A DNA stretch of 64,000 bases from CAG-841 sp963656825 (GTDB lineage Bacteria > Bacillota > Clostridia > Oscillospirales > CAG-272): assembly GCA_963656825.1 (NCBI GenBank), contig CAVKJG010000002.1, positions 9,235 through 73,234 of the forward strand. Reading direction: 5' to 3'. Position 1 is the first letter of the stretch. Each line of letters opens with the position of its first letter. Below, one piece after another: positions 42,936 through 51,959 of this stretch. The notes under the pieces were generated by a model. That model was not told the origin of the DNA, did not search any database, and was given only the letters and a program-made list of their open reading frames with translations. The position numbers and the translations under genes are program-made.

Positions 42936-43631
42936 ATGAATTTCATATTGGTATCCTCAGCGCTTGAAAAAAGCATGGCAAGAAAGCTTGCGGATTTCGG
43001 TACGGTCGTGCCGCTTCCGCCGCTTCCGGCATTGCCTTTGCCCATCGCTTCGCACGCGGATACTCTTATCGCCTCGGTGGGCGGCGAATTCTTTGTTTAC
43101 GCAAATTATCCCGAAAGCGACAGGCTTTTTGCCGCGCTCGGTCTTTCCTGCACCGTGATAAAGCAGCGCGCCGGAAACAGATATCCGCTCGACGCGGCGC
43201 TCAACTGCTTTACGGTTGCGGACAGGCTCGTCTGCCGCGAAAAAAGCGTCGCGCCCGAAATACTGGATTTTGCGAAAAAACGCGGATATAAAACTCTCGA
43301 CGTAAAGCAGGGCTACGCGCACTGCTCCTGCGCCGTCACGGGCGACGGAATACTTACCTCCGACCGCGGAATTTTCCGTGCCGCAGAAAAGGAGGGCATC
43401 GACGCCGCGCTTGTTTCTTCCGTCGGGATCGCGCTTCCCGGATACAAAAACGGCTTTATCGGCGGCGCATGCGGATGTATAGGCAGAGCCGTGATATTCT
43501 TCGGAGATCTGAGGCTTTTGCCCGACGGCGAAAAAGCCGAGGATTTTATAAAAAGCAAGGGCTGCAGTCCGTATTACCTTTCCGACAGGCCTCCCGTCGA
43601 TTTCGGCGGAATGGTCACGGCGGAAATATAA
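42936..43631 (+). CDS. DUF6873-like protein (guanidine-modifying-enzyme-type fold)
   Basis: 231 residues from the ATG at 42936 (GGGAGGT upstream). It resembles the Clostridial DUF6873 group, which has the five-bladed fold of agmatine deiminases: repeats such as DKGYKTLDVKQGYAHCSC-like (KQGYAHCSC, with a possible active Cys), GILTSDRGIFRA and GFIGGACGCIG. Family memory is moderate. The activity is unknown. Confidence 0.65.
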   Translation: MNFILVSSALEKSMARKLADFGTVVPLPPLPALPLPIASHADTLIASVGGEFFVYANYPESDRLFAALGLSCTVIKQRAGNRYPLDAALNCFTVADRLVCREKSVAPEILDFAKKRGYKTLDVKQGYAHCSCAVTGDGILTSDRGIFRAAEKEGIDAALVSSVGIALPGYKNGFIGGACGCIGRAVIFFGDLRLLPDGEKAEDFIKSKGCSPYYLSDRPPVDFGGMVTAEI

Positions 43632-43643
43632 AGGAGATTACAT

Positions 43644-44444
43644 ATGATAATTGAAAAATTCGGTCTTTCAAAGACAAATCCGGCGGTGACGCTGACAGCG
43701 TACATCTCCGGCGAAACGGAAAACGCATCGCGTCCCGCCGTGCTTATCTGCCCCGGCGGCGGATACAGGCTATGCGCCTTTCGCGAGGGCGAGCCGTATG
43801 CGCTCGAATTCTGCGCGCGCGGATATAACTGCTTTGTGCTCGAATATTCGGTTATGGGCGCAGCGCGTTTCCCCGCTCAGCTTATCGAAGCCTCGCTTGC
43901 AATGAAATTCATACGCGACAATGCCGGAAAATACGGCACGGACAAGGACAGAGTTTTTGTCATCGGTTCGTCTGCGGGCGGTCATCTTGCCGCGATGCTC
44001 GGAACAATGTGGTATAAGGATTTTATCTGCGACGCCGTGGATATGCCCTACGGCTACAATAAGCCCACAGGTATGATTCTCTGCTATCCCGTTATCACAT
44101 CGGACAGAAAATATGCCCACGAGGATTCGTTCCGCAAGCTTCTCGGAAGCGACAGGCTTTCGGATAATTCCGCAAGGAAAAGCGTTTCGATAGAGCGCAA
44201 CGTGACGAAAAAAACCGTTCCGGCGTTTGTCTGGCATACGAGAACCGACAGCGGCGTAAACGTTATGAATTCCCTTTTGCTCGCCGACGCGCTCTCAAGC
44301 AAAAATATTCCCTACGAGCTTCACATCTATCCCGAAGGCGGACACGGAATGGGACTTTGTCAGAAAAATTTCGGCTCGGACAATGCGTACAATCACGATT
44401 GGATACGATGCGCCGAGCATTGGATGCGCTCGTTTGACAAATAA
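43644..44444 (+). CDS. Alpha/beta-hydrolase esterase (copy 1)
   Basis: 266 residues. PGGGYRLCAFREGEP forms the oxyanion loop, GSSAGGHLAAML (about 112-123) holds the nucleophile Ser, an Asp lies in TRTDSGVNVMNS and the His in PEGGHGMGLC. No signal peptide. The sequence type resembles acetyl-xylan and feruloyl esterases of gut Clostridia. AAGGAG precedes the ATG. A close paralogue follows 38 bp downstream. Confidence 0.85.
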   Translation: MIIEKFGLSKTNPAVTLTAYISGETENASRPAVLICPGGGYRLCAFREGEPYALEFCARGYNCFVLEYSVMGAARFPAQLIEASLAMKFIRDNAGKYGTDKDRVFVIGSSAGGHLAAMLGTMWYKDFICDAVDMPYGYNKPTGMILCYPVITSDRKYAHEDSFRKLLGSDRLSDNSARKSVSIERNVTKKTVPAFVWHTRTDSGVNVMNSLLLADALSSKNIPYELHIYPEGGHGMGLCQKNFGSDNAYNHDWIRCAEHWMRSFDK

Positions 44445-44482
44445 AATTTACATTAAAAATTTATAAAGGCAGGAAAAAAATT

Positions 44483-45286
44483 ATGGAAACAGAAATCTTT
44501 CGTCTTTCCGAAACAAATCCAAGCGTCAGGATAACGGCTTATCTTGCGGGAACATATGACAGTATTCCGCACAACAAAAAACGTCCGGCAATACTTATTT
44601 TCCCCGGCGGCGGATATGCGTACTGCTCTCCGAGAGAAGCAGAGCCCATCGCGCACGAATTCATAGCGCACGGCTATAACGCGTTCGTTCTCGATTATTC
44701 GGTAAAGGGCGCAGCCGTATATCCCACCCAGCTTATCGAAGCCTCGCTTGCAATGAAATTTCTCCGCGATAATGCGGAAAAGCTCCGCATCGACCCCGAA
44801 AGAATATTTGTCATAGGCTTTTCGGCAGGCGGTCACCTTGCCGCAACGCTCGGAACAATGTGGCACAGGGATTTTGTCTGTAACACAATAAATATGCCCT
44901 ACGGCTATAACAAGCCGACGGGAATGATTCTCTGCTATCCCGTTATCACAAGCGGAAAATACGCACACAGAGGCTCGTTTGACTCGCTTCTCGGCGACGG
45001 CAAAAACGATAAAAAGCTTCTCCGCGAGGTGTCGCTCGAATACGCCGTAACGAAAAAGACCGTTCCGACGTTTATCTGGCACACCTGCACCGATCAGGCT
45101 GTTCCCGTGATAAATTCCGTCCTCTTTGCGGAGGCTCTCTCAAAGAAAAACGTTCCCTACGAGCTTCACATTTATCCCGAAGGCCGTCACGGAATGTCGC
45201 TTTGCCGCGAATATCTCGACGCCGAAAACGAATACGCAGGCGATTGGGTCCGCTGCGCGGAGCATTGGATGAAAAACACAAAATAA
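44483..45286 (+). CDS. Alpha/beta-hydrolase esterase (copy 2)
   Basis: 267 residues, the tandem paralogue of the gene before it; phrases shared exactly include LIEASLAMKFLRDNA-like blocks, MPYGYNKPTGMILCYPVIT and ELHIYPEG. Catalytic Ser in GFSAGGHLAATL, Asp in TCTDQAVPVINS, His in PEGRHGMSLC. Cytoplasmic. Divergence is greatest in the N-terminal 40 residues and in the region before the Asp, which may set acyl preference. Ends at a strong terminator. Confidence 0.85.
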   Translation: METEIFRLSETNPSVRITAYLAGTYDSIPHNKKRPAILIFPGGGYAYCSPREAEPIAHEFIAHGYNAFVLDYSVKGAAVYPTQLIEASLAMKFLRDNAEKLRIDPERIFVIGFSAGGHLAATLGTMWHRDFVCNTINMPYGYNKPTGMILCYPVITSGKYAHRGSFDSLLGDGKNDKKLLREVSLEYAVTKKTVPTFIWHTCTDQAVPVINSVLFAEALSKKNVPYELHIYPEGRHGMSLCREYLDAENEYAGDWVRCAEHWMKNTK

Positions 45287-45312
45287 AAAACAGGGCTCGC
45301 GCCCTGTTTTTT
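45285..45312. terminator. Terminator after the esterase pair
   Basis: Perfect 12-bp stem AAAAAACAGGGC/GCCCTGTTTTTT with loop TCGC; bidirectional. Confidence 0.9.
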
Positions 45313-45772
45313 ATTTGAATACCGAATGGAAATTGTTTATTATCTTTTCGTCCGTGCCGGCGGGAAGTCCCGTCATTTCGTCCATGTCAAGCATTACGAA
45401 AAGCACGACGTCGCCCTCGCTTTCGCATATCACCGTATCGGCTGAGGTACATATGTTCCATACAAGGTCGCAGTTTTCACGGAGAGTGCTTTTGAATTCT
45501 TCAACCCCGACGCTTCCGTCAAGTCTGAAAACATAAGCTATAAACGGCAGAGCGTTTATTTTCGGAGCGGCAAACGCGCCGCTTGCTATGCCGTCTATCC
45601 GGCTCGTTCTGAAGCCCGCCATATTGTTTCCGTCGGCAGAGCCGTAATAAAGGTCCATTCCCGTTGTTCCGGATACGGTCTTTTTCAGTATTCCCTTTGC
45701 GGATGTAGCTCCTCCGCACGAAACGAGAAATATGCTTGCAAAAACAAGCACTGCCGCAATGATTTTTTTCAT
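45311..45772 (-). CDS. Putative lipoprotein
   Basis: 153 residues with a signal peptide and lipobox (LVSCGG, Cys about 19). The mature part has no recognised motif beyond general resemblance to the lipoprotein at 5.5 kb. The start overlaps the stop of the YitT gene upstream (ATGA type), so the two are coupled. Confidence 0.65.
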   Translation of the reverse strand: MKKIIAAVLVFASIFLVSCGGATSAKGILKKTVSGTTGMDLYYGSADGNNMAGFRTSRIDGIASGAFAAPKINALPFIAYVFRLDGSVGVEEFKSTLRENCDLVWNICTSADTVICESEGDVVLFVMLDMDEMTGLPAGTDEKIINNFHSVFK

Positions 45773-46692
45773 TTTTCTTTACCTCTCTTTTTTATTTCTT
45801 TCGGCTTGAAGGTGCTGTCGCTTATGTCCTCCTTGAAGCCCTCGCCTATCGTTTCGGTCGCGTCGCCGAGAACTATAAACGCGCGCGAATCAATTGATTT
45901 AGCTATTGATTTAAGTAAAAATATTTCGTTTTTCTTTACCACGCAGAACACTATTTTTTTCTTTTCTCCGGTGTACCAGCCCTCGCCGTCTATAAGCGTG
46001 ACGCCTCTGCCCGCTTTTTCGGATATGGCGGAGGCTATCTCGTCATACTTCGATGAGAATATAAACGCCATTTTGGATTTTTCAAATCCGCCTGTGACCA
46101 TTTCTATCGCAAGCGACGAAACAAGCACCGAAACAAGCGAATAAAATACCGAAAGGAAATTTTTCATAACTATCGCCGCGCCGATTATGACAATTGCGTC
46201 AACTATGGCGATAAGCTTTGCCGTGGATATGTTTTTTGCTTTCAGCTTTATTAGCAGCGCAATAAAATCGGAGCCGCCTGTCGTAAAGCCCCTGTAAAGC
46301 ATGATTCCTATCGCCGCGCCGAGCGTAAGTCCGCCGAATATCGCGCACAGGAAAGCGTTTTCCTTCGGCTGCGGAAAAGCCGCCGGCAAAAACTTTATAA
46401 AATCTATGGCAAGCGATGTCACCGTTATTCCTATAAAGCTTTTTATTCCCGAGCCGTAGCCGTAAAAAACACAGAAAAGCAGCGCCAGCGGAACGTTTAT
46501 TGCAATTATCATAAGACCTGTCGGCAGTCCGAACAGAACGTTCAGCACTTCGGCTGCGCCTCCCGCGCCGCCCACGAATATTTCTCCCGGCAGAAAGAAC
46601 ATATTGTAAGCCACGGCAAAAAGAAGACCGCTTATCACAAGCGCGCCCGCGTCAAGAGCAAGCCCCTGCAGTTTTTTGCTTTTTCCGTCCAT
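45769..46692 (-). CDS. YitT-family membrane protein with DUF2179
   Basis: 307 residues from the ATG at 46692 (GGGAGGAAAC upstream; the earlier frame has no such site). About five membrane helices with GLPTGLMIIAINVPLA and GFTTGGSDFIALL (the YitT signature), then a C-terminal cytosolic DUF2179 domain (MVFIFSSKYDEIA-like, RGVTLIDGEGWYTGEKKKIVFCVV). Function unknown; related proteins are often taken for transporters. Confidence 0.9.
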   Translation of the reverse strand: MDGKSKKLQGLALDAGALVISGLLFAVAYNMFFLPGEIFVGGAGGAAEVLNVLFGLPTGLMIIAINVPLALLFCVFYGYGSGIKSFIGITVTSLAIDFIKFLPAAFPQPKENAFLCAIFGGLTLGAAIGIMLYRGFTTGGSDFIALLIKLKAKNISTAKLIAIVDAIVIIGAAIVMKNFLSVFYSLVSVLVSSLAIEMVTGGFEKSKMAFIFSSKYDEIASAISEKAGRGVTLIDGEGWYTGEKKKIVFCVVKKNEIFLLKSIAKSIDSRAFIVLGDATETIGEGFKEDISDSTFKPKEIKKRGKEK

Positions 46693-46788
46693 ACGTTTCC
46701 TCCCGTAAGTATTTTTTCTTCTTTCACCGAATAGATTATATTGTCCGCAGATTATTATACACAATATTCGGGAGAAAAACAACACTTT

Positions 46789-48336
46789 ATGTCCAGATTA
46801 AGCAAATTCGTAAAAAGCGCACTGCTTTTAGGCGCGGTTTCTGTATTTATGAGAACGGTAAGCGTTGTGTTCAACGCTTACGTTGCCTCACGCATAGGAG
46901 CGGACGGAATGGGACTGTTCTCGCTTATAATGAGCGTTTACGTTTTCGCCGTAACGCTTGCAGGTTCGGGAATAAATCTTGCCGTAACACGCCTTGTAAC
47001 CGAATCCATTGCAAAAAACTGCGACAGCGGAATAACCGACGCGGTTAAAAAGTGCGTGCTTTATGCGCTGTGCTTCGGCGGAGGAGCGGCGATTCTTCTC
47101 TTTGCTTTTTCAAAAATGCTCGCCGGAAAAGCCGTAGGCGAGGAAAGCGTCGCCATGTGCTTTCGCGCGCTTGCGGCGGCGCTGCCGTTCATAGCCGTAT
47201 CGAACGTTTTTTCGGGATATTTTTATGCCGTGAGAAGAGCGGCAAAGAGCGCCCTTTCGGGAGTTTTCGAGCAGTTTGTAAAAATAGCCGCAACGGTGCT
47301 TTTTCTGAAAAAGCTCTGCCCGCTCGGGACGGAATACGCCTGTCTTGCGCTCGTTCTCGGAACGAGCATTTCGGAGGGACTTTCGTTTACTTATCTGCTT
47401 GCTTTTTATATTGCGGACAGAAAAAAGCATCTACGCCCGTCCGCGCCCGAATGTGTTCCGCGCGACACCGCCCGAAAAATGATATCCATCGCCCTGCCGA
47501 TAATGCTTTCCTCGTGTCTGCGCTCGGGACTTGTCGCCGTTGAGCATATGCTCATTCCGAGAGGGCTTGAAAGCTACGGCGCAGACAGAGCCGCCTCGCT
47601 TTCGGCATACGGAACGGTTTCCGGAATGGCGATGCCCGTCCTGCTTTTTCCGTCGGCTTTGTGCGCCGTGTTTTCCTCGCTTATAATTCCGGAGCTTTCG
47701 GAGCTTTCCGCCCGCTCGGGAAAGATAAAAAACGATACCGAGATATGCTATATGGTTCGTCGCGCGTGCGGAGCGGCGCTCATCTTCGGAATAGGCGCGG
47801 CCGGAATATTCGTCTGCTTTTCACAGCCGCTCGGTCAGCTTGTTTATAAAAGCAACGACGCCGCAAAATATATAGAACTTCTTGCTCCGCTCGTGCCGCT
47901 GATGTATTTCGATATGATCGCGGACGGTATGCTTAAAGGGCTCGGTCAGCAGCTTTACTGCATGCGCGTAAATATTCTTGACGCCGCCGTAAGCATACTT
48001 TTAATATCCGTTCTCCTGCCGAAATACGGCATAACGGGATATATCGCCTGCATTTATATAACCGAAACCATGAACGTCGCCCTTTCCGCTGGCAGACTTT
48101 TTTACATAACGGGCGCAAAGCTCCCCGTTTTCAAAAGAATATTTATGCCGATTTTCTGCATGGCGGGCGCATGCTCGGTATCGACGCTGCTTTTGCTTTC
48201 CGCAAAAGCCTCCGCAAAGACAGCCGCCTTCGGAATGATACTCTCCGTCGCGCTTTATATGTTTTTTCTGCTTGCCACGTCAACCCTTTCCGGCGAGGAC
48301 GCCGCATGGATAAAAAAGCTTACCCGTATGCGATAA
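46789..48336 (+). CDS. SpoVB/MurJ-type flippase family protein
   Basis: 515 residues and about 14 membrane helices. The N-terminal VFNAYVASRIGADGMGLFSLIMSVYVFAVTLAGSGINLAVTRLV block is the mark of the SpoVB/PST polysaccharide-transport group of the MOP superfamily; SpoVB is needed for spore cortex. ATG at 46789 is chosen over one 48 bp upstream because GGGAG lies before it. It is divergent from yitT. It could instead export another lipid-linked glycan. Confidence 0.85.
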   Translation: MSRLSKFVKSALLLGAVSVFMRTVSVVFNAYVASRIGADGMGLFSLIMSVYVFAVTLAGSGINLAVTRLVTESIAKNCDSGITDAVKKCVLYALCFGGGAAILLFAFSKMLAGKAVGEESVAMCFRALAAALPFIAVSNVFSGYFYAVRRAAKSALSGVFEQFVKIAATVLFLKKLCPLGTEYACLALVLGTSISEGLSFTYLLAFYIADRKKHLRPSAPECVPRDTARKMISIALPIMLSSCLRSGLVAVEHMLIPRGLESYGADRAASLSAYGTVSGMAMPVLLFPSALCAVFSSLIIPELSELSARSGKIKNDTEICYMVRRACGAALIFGIGAAGIFVCFSQPLGQLVYKSNDAAKYIELLAPLVPLMYFDMIADGMLKGLGQQLYCMRVNILDAAVSILLISVLLPKYGITGYIACIYITETMNVALSAGRLFYITGAKLPVFKRIFMPIFCMAGACSVSTLLLLSAKASAKTAAFGMILSVALYMFFLLATSTLSGEDAAWIKKLTRMR

Positions 48337-48409
48337 ATTCACAAAATAATATTGATTTGCTTTTGTGTTTTGTGGTAAGATAATATTTACTACCACAGCG
48401 GAGGCATAT

Positions 48410-48862
48410 ATGAACAAAACAGATAAAATATTCGGCGTGATTTCAAAAATAATAAGCAGAACGGGAACTTATTTTATGTTTCTTTTTCTGTTCGTATCGT
48501 TTGTCGCAAAGCTGATAATTCCCGATCAGACGATATCCTACAACCTCTCGCTTTTCGCTTATGTGCTGCTTTTTTCGTTTATAATGTCGCTTACGGATTT
48601 CATTCTGTCCTTTAAGCAGCTCGGAATTTTCTTTGCGCGCGTGACCGTGCATTATGTGATTTCCCTTACGGATTTTATCGTTGTGCTTTGTCTTCTTTCA
48701 AAAATAGCCTCCGGCGGAAAGCAGGTGCTTGCGCTTTCGCTTTTCTTTACGATTGTGTACGCTGTCGTTATGACGGTTTATTGCATATGCCGTTCGGCAA
48801 GGATCAGACGCGAAAACAAAAACAAGGAATACAAAAACGAATTCACGCCCGACAATACCTGA
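48410..48862 (+). CDS. Four-helix membrane protein, DUF3021-like
   Basis: 150 residues with four hydrophobic helices (about 20-40, 48-68, 82-100, 108-130) and a charged tail rich in Arg, Lys and Asn. The overall shape and the conserved-looking FTLTDFIL type phrases (MSLTDFIL, SLTDFIVV) resemble DUF3021, which often partners a LytTR regulator; no regulator is next to it. GGAGGC precedes the ATG. Confidence 0.6.
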   Translation: MNKTDKIFGVISKIISRTGTYFMFLFLFVSFVAKLIIPDQTISYNLSLFAYVLLFSFIMSLTDFILSFKQLGIFFARVTVHYVISLTDFIVVLCLLSKIASGGKQVLALSLFFTIVYAVVMTVYCICRSARIRRENKNKEYKNEFTPDNT

Positions 48863-48880
48863 CGGTATCAAAGGACGTAT

Positions 48881-49840
48881 TCAATCCGGCAGGGAGAAAT
48901 CCTCTGTCGGATTTTTTGCTTTATATTCGCCGTTCTCGCCCTTGCAGACACAGCTTCTGTATTCCGAAAGAAATTGCGTTATCGCATACATATCTATCCA
49001 TATCTGATTTACGCCGTCCTTCTGGCTCGGATCGAATATAAGCTGCATTCCGATATGCAGATGCGGAACATTTATATTGTTTACGTTCTTTTTCGTGCTG
49101 TAACCCGTCATACCGAGATAGCCTATCACCTGTCCGGCATATACGGTATCGCCCTCTTTTATGTCGCCGCAATACGGATGATCCTTGCGCAGATGAGCAT
49201 AGTAATAATACCGCAGTCCGTCAAAGGAACGTATGCCTATCCGCCACCCGCCGTACATATTCCAGCCTATCGCCTCCACATAGCCGGCTTCGATTGCCGT
49301 TATCGGCGTACCGACGCTGCCGAGCATATCGTGCCCCAGATGCCTGCGTCTGTAGCCGTATGAGCGCGACGCGCCGAAATCGTCGTAATCGTCGTAATAA
49401 TATCCGCCCGCAATCGGAGAAAAAGCTTTTATTCCGTATTTTTTTATAAGATTGCCGCTCCCGTCGCGGACATAATATTCGCCGAGCCACCCCGAAAGCA
49501 CAGCTCCGTATGCCTGCCTGTAATAAGAATAATATTTTTCACCGTCAAAAGCGGCGGGATTTTCCGAAAGCTTTTCAAACGCTTCGCAAAGATCGCTTTT
49601 TTTATACCGTGAAAAATCGCCCCCGTATTTTGCGCCCAGATGAGCAAGAGCCTCCGTCCACCCGACGTGACCGTCCTTTCCCCAGCCGCCGATATCAAGC
49701 GCCGCCGCGTCCGAAAGCGCCTGCTCCGTCACCCTGAAATCCACCCATTTTATATAGCTTTTATTTTCTGCCCCGATATAACCCGTAAACATACAGACTG
49801 CGACGGTAAACGTCACCGCCGCCCTGAATATTTTTCTCAC
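48881..49840 (-). CDS. M23-family peptidoglycan peptidase
   Basis: 319 residues with an N-terminal signal (about 1-25), an N-terminal domain of unknown type, and a LytM-type M23 domain: RRHLGHDMLG (His, Asp of HxxxD), YYYAHLRKD and PHLHIGMQLIF (HxH) supply the zinc ligands and general base. GTG start with CGGAG before it. Probably acts on peptidoglycan outside the cell; spore-related endopeptidases have the same design but no link is shown. Confidence 0.88.
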   Translation of the reverse strand: MRKIFRAAVTFTVAVCMFTGYIGAENKSYIKWVDFRVTEQALSDAAALDIGGWGKDGHVGWTEALAHLGAKYGGDFSRYKKSDLCEAFEKLSENPAAFDGEKYYSYYRQAYGAVLSGWLGEYYVRDGSGNLIKKYGIKAFSPIAGGYYYDDYDDFGASRSYGYRRRHLGHDMLGSVGTPITAIEAGYVEAIGWNMYGGWRIGIRSFDGLRYYYYAHLRKDHPYCGDIKEGDTVYAGQVIGYLGMTGYSTKKNVNNINVPHLHIGMQLIFDPSQKDGVNQIWIDMYAITQFLSEYRSCVCKGENGEYKAKNPTEDFSLPD

Positions 49841-49969
49841 AATATTTTCTCCGTGCGATTTTTTATTTATTTTTCCTCTTAATCCGTCGCATATACGCGC
49901 GGCAACCGCTTTCGGAAAACATTTTCAATCAAAGTTTTTTCTCTTTGCCGACATTTTGAAAAAAATATA

Positions 49970-49998
49970 TTGACAAATCGGCTTTTGTGTGATAATAT
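49970..49998 (+). promoter_or_regulatory. Promoter of tRNA-Lys
   Basis: TTGACA (49970-49975) with a 17-bp spacer to TAATAT (49993-49998); GATAAT at 49991 is an alternative -10. Confidence 0.75.
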
Positions 49999-50018
49999 GT
50001 TTAGGCATGAAAAAATCC

Positions 50019-50094
50019 GCCCCATTAGCTCAGTAGGTAGAGCACATGACTTTTAATCATGGTGTCCGGAGTTCGACTCTCCGATGGAGCACCA
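50019..50094 (+). tRNA. tRNA-Lys (anticodon TTT)
   Basis: 76 nt with encoded CCA. Anticodon TTT in the loop CTTTTAA between CATGA and TCATG; D-stem GCTC/GAGC; T-arm CGGAG-TTCGACT-CTCCG. The acceptor halves GCCCCAT and ATGGAGC pair except at position 3-70, which is C-A. The 3' half is the left attachment site of the provirus and is repeated at 58156-58207. Confidence 0.95.
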
Positions 50095-50101
50095 AAAAAC
50101 C
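50050..50101. repeat. attL of the provirus (52-bp direct repeat)
   Basis: From the anticodon loop to 7 bp past the CCA end. Identical to 58156-58207. Integration restores a complete tRNA here. Confidence 0.9.
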
Positions 50102-50122
50102 GCCTGTACGGCGGTTTTTTTC
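50097..50122. terminator. Terminator after tRNA-Lys
   Basis: CCGCC-TGTAC-GGCGG with A and T runs. The stem differs from the one after attR (58204-58227), so the phage supplies a replacement terminator for the tRNA gene. It also closes the leftward phage genes. Confidence 0.8.
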
Positions 50123-50155
50123 TTTTCAGTTGGCATTTTTACAGCGCAGAAAAAA

Positions 50156-51046
50156 TCATGGTGTCCGCTTTTTGCCTATCGGATTATCGAGCGGACTGTA
50201 TTCATCGAAGTTACGGAGAACATAAGCCGGAGCAAAATGCACATAATGCTCGACCATCTGCAAAGACGTATGCCCCAGAATAGTCTTCAGCGTGAGCATA
50301 TCGCCGGAATTGACGAGATAGCCGGTAGCAAACGTATGCCGGAGCAAATGCGCGTGCAGACGGTCAATGCCGGTGCGCTTCTTAAGCTTGCGGAAAAGAT
50401 CCTTGAGCGTATCGACGGTGACGGCAGAGCCGTCAACCTTGAGGAACACCTGCGGCAGATCTGACTGCGGTCTGATCTGCAGATAAGCCTGCAGCCGTTC
50501 GGCTGCCAGAGCGCCGATAGGAACATAGCGCTGCTTGTTACCCTTGCCGGTTACAAGCGCATAGCCTTCGGGAATATGCAGACAGCAGATCCGGAGCGTT
50601 ATCACTTCTTCTCTGCGGAGTCCGCTGCCGAGCATAAGCGATAGCATAGCGGCATTGCGCTTGCCTTCGTAAGTGTCCGGAAGCGCGGCAAACAGCTTTT
50701 CAATCTCTGCCGGAGTGAGAACGTCCTTGACGGTCGCTCTCGCTTTCGGCAGTCTGAGCTGTACCGGAATACATTCCTTAACGTAGCCGTTATTATAAAG
50801 CCAATTCAGAAAGGCGCGGAGTGCGCGGACATGATCCTGCACGGTCACGCTGTTCTTGCTTTCGTCCTCAGTCAGAGCGAGGACATATTCACGGCAGAGC
50901 CGAAGCGTTATCTTCTCGCACTCTATATCGCCGACAAAAGCTATAAAGCCGTCTATCGACTGCCGGTAGTAAGTGATAGTATGCGGCGAAGATCCTCGGC
51001 ACTTGTGGTCGAGGATATAATCTTCAAAAGCATTTTTTACCGTCAT
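50156..51046 (-). CDS. int: Tyrosine recombinase (phage integrase)
   Basis: 296 residues, XerD-like. N-terminal SAM-like DNA-binding domain (about 1-95), catalytic domain with Arg in GSGLRREEVITL (about 150), Lys in TGKGNKQRYVPIG, HAHLLRHTFATGYL (His-x-x-Arg), GHTSLQMVEHYVHF (His and nucleophile Tyr). All pentad residues are present, so it should be active. It begins inside the stop of rep (4-bp overlap) and ends about 60 bp from attL. The site is tRNA-Lys. Confidence 0.95.
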   Translation of the reverse strand: MTVKNAFEDYILDHKCRGSSPHTITYYRQSIDGFIAFVGDIECEKITLRLCREYVLALTEDESKNSVTVQDHVRALRAFLNWLYNNGYVKECIPVQLRLPKARATVKDVLTPAEIEKLFAALPDTYEGKRNAAMLSLMLGSGLRREEVITLRICCLHIPEGYALVTGKGNKQRYVPIGALAAERLQAYLQIRPQSDLPQVFLKVDGSAVTVDTLKDLFRKLKKRTGIDRLHAHLLRHTFATGYLVNSGDMLTLKTILGHTSLQMVEHYVHFAPAYVLRNFDEYSPLDNPIGKKRTP

Positions 51047-51906
51047 TTGCCTACCTCTGCAACTGCATATCGCCGGAACATAAGATCCTGCTTAAGATCA
51101 GAAACATTGCCATTGTAATCTGTCAGATCGAACACCTGCAGAGCTTCGTCGAGTGAACGATATTTCTTGACGGCGAGAAAGTCGTTTTCATAGTCCGGAA
51201 AAAATGCGTCTCTTATGCGTTCCTCGCGGATAATGAATTCTGCACGCTTCAAGCCTTTTGAGCAGTAATATAAATGCGCTCCGAGCTCTTTTATACTCTT
51301 TGCAAGATTTTTGCTTATGTATTTCATAACGTAATTTGACGCGGCTTCTTTGCTTCTTACAGGCTCGAGGATCGTATAACCGAACTTGTCCGCAAACTGT
51401 ATCCAATTGAACACTTCTTGTCCCTCTCTGAGCTTATCGACTATGTACTTTGGCAATTTGTTCGGAAACTGAATTCTGAACGCTTCATATTCTCTGTCCG
51501 AAAGTCCTTTGATAAAGCCGTGCATGTGCCAGGCTCCGTCCTGATGCTGTTCCGGTACTAACATGTACTTGATCTGCAGACTGTGATTGTAATTGTAATC
51601 CTTTATGAACTTTGCGAGATCTTTTCTGAACGTATCAAGGTTGTATCTGTCGTACTTCTTCGGTGAGAGCGTGAGCGTTACGAAGAACTGCCAGTCGTTA
51701 CACATTGCAAGCTCGAAGATTGTGCTTCTTGCCCTTGAAATGTTGTTTTCAAGCTTTTCGTCGTTTACGTTTTCCTCTTGTTTTTCCCTGTCTGGAAACT
51801 CAAAAACCTTGTCTGTTTTGTAGACAACGAGACGGTAATATCCGTCCGTGTATTTCTTGATTTCTGCGAAATTACTGTAAAAGTGCCGATTATCCTTGCG
51901 GTACAT
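51043..51906 (-). CDS. HUH-type rolling-circle replication protein
   Basis: 287 residues. Motif I FFVTLTLSPKKYDRYN (about 82-97), motif II WHMHGFI (about 133-139, the two metal-binding His of HUH), motif III SNYVMKYISKNL (about 196-207, nicking Tyr and Lys). It resembles the pII-type replication initiators of filamentous phages in Firmicutes. It lies next to the hairpin-rich intergenic region that is a likely origin and is coupled to int. Confidence 0.88.
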   Translation of the reverse strand: MYRKDNRHFYSNFAEIKKYTDGYYRLVVYKTDKVFEFPDREKQEENVNDEKLENNISRARSTIFELAMCNDWQFFVTLTLSPKKYDRYNLDTFRKDLAKFIKDYNYNHSLQIKYMLVPEQHQDGAWHMHGFIKGLSDREYEAFRIQFPNKLPKYIVDKLREGQEVFNWIQFADKFGYTILEPVRSKEAASNYVMKYISKNLAKSIKELGAHLYYCSKGLKRAEFIIREERIRDAFFPDYENDFLAVKKYRSLDEALQVFDLTDYNGNVSDLKQDLMFRRYAVAEVGK

Positions 51907-51959
51907 AGGTTTTTGCCCCCTTGAAAGTGATAAATAACGCGAAAAATGATACTAAGTCA

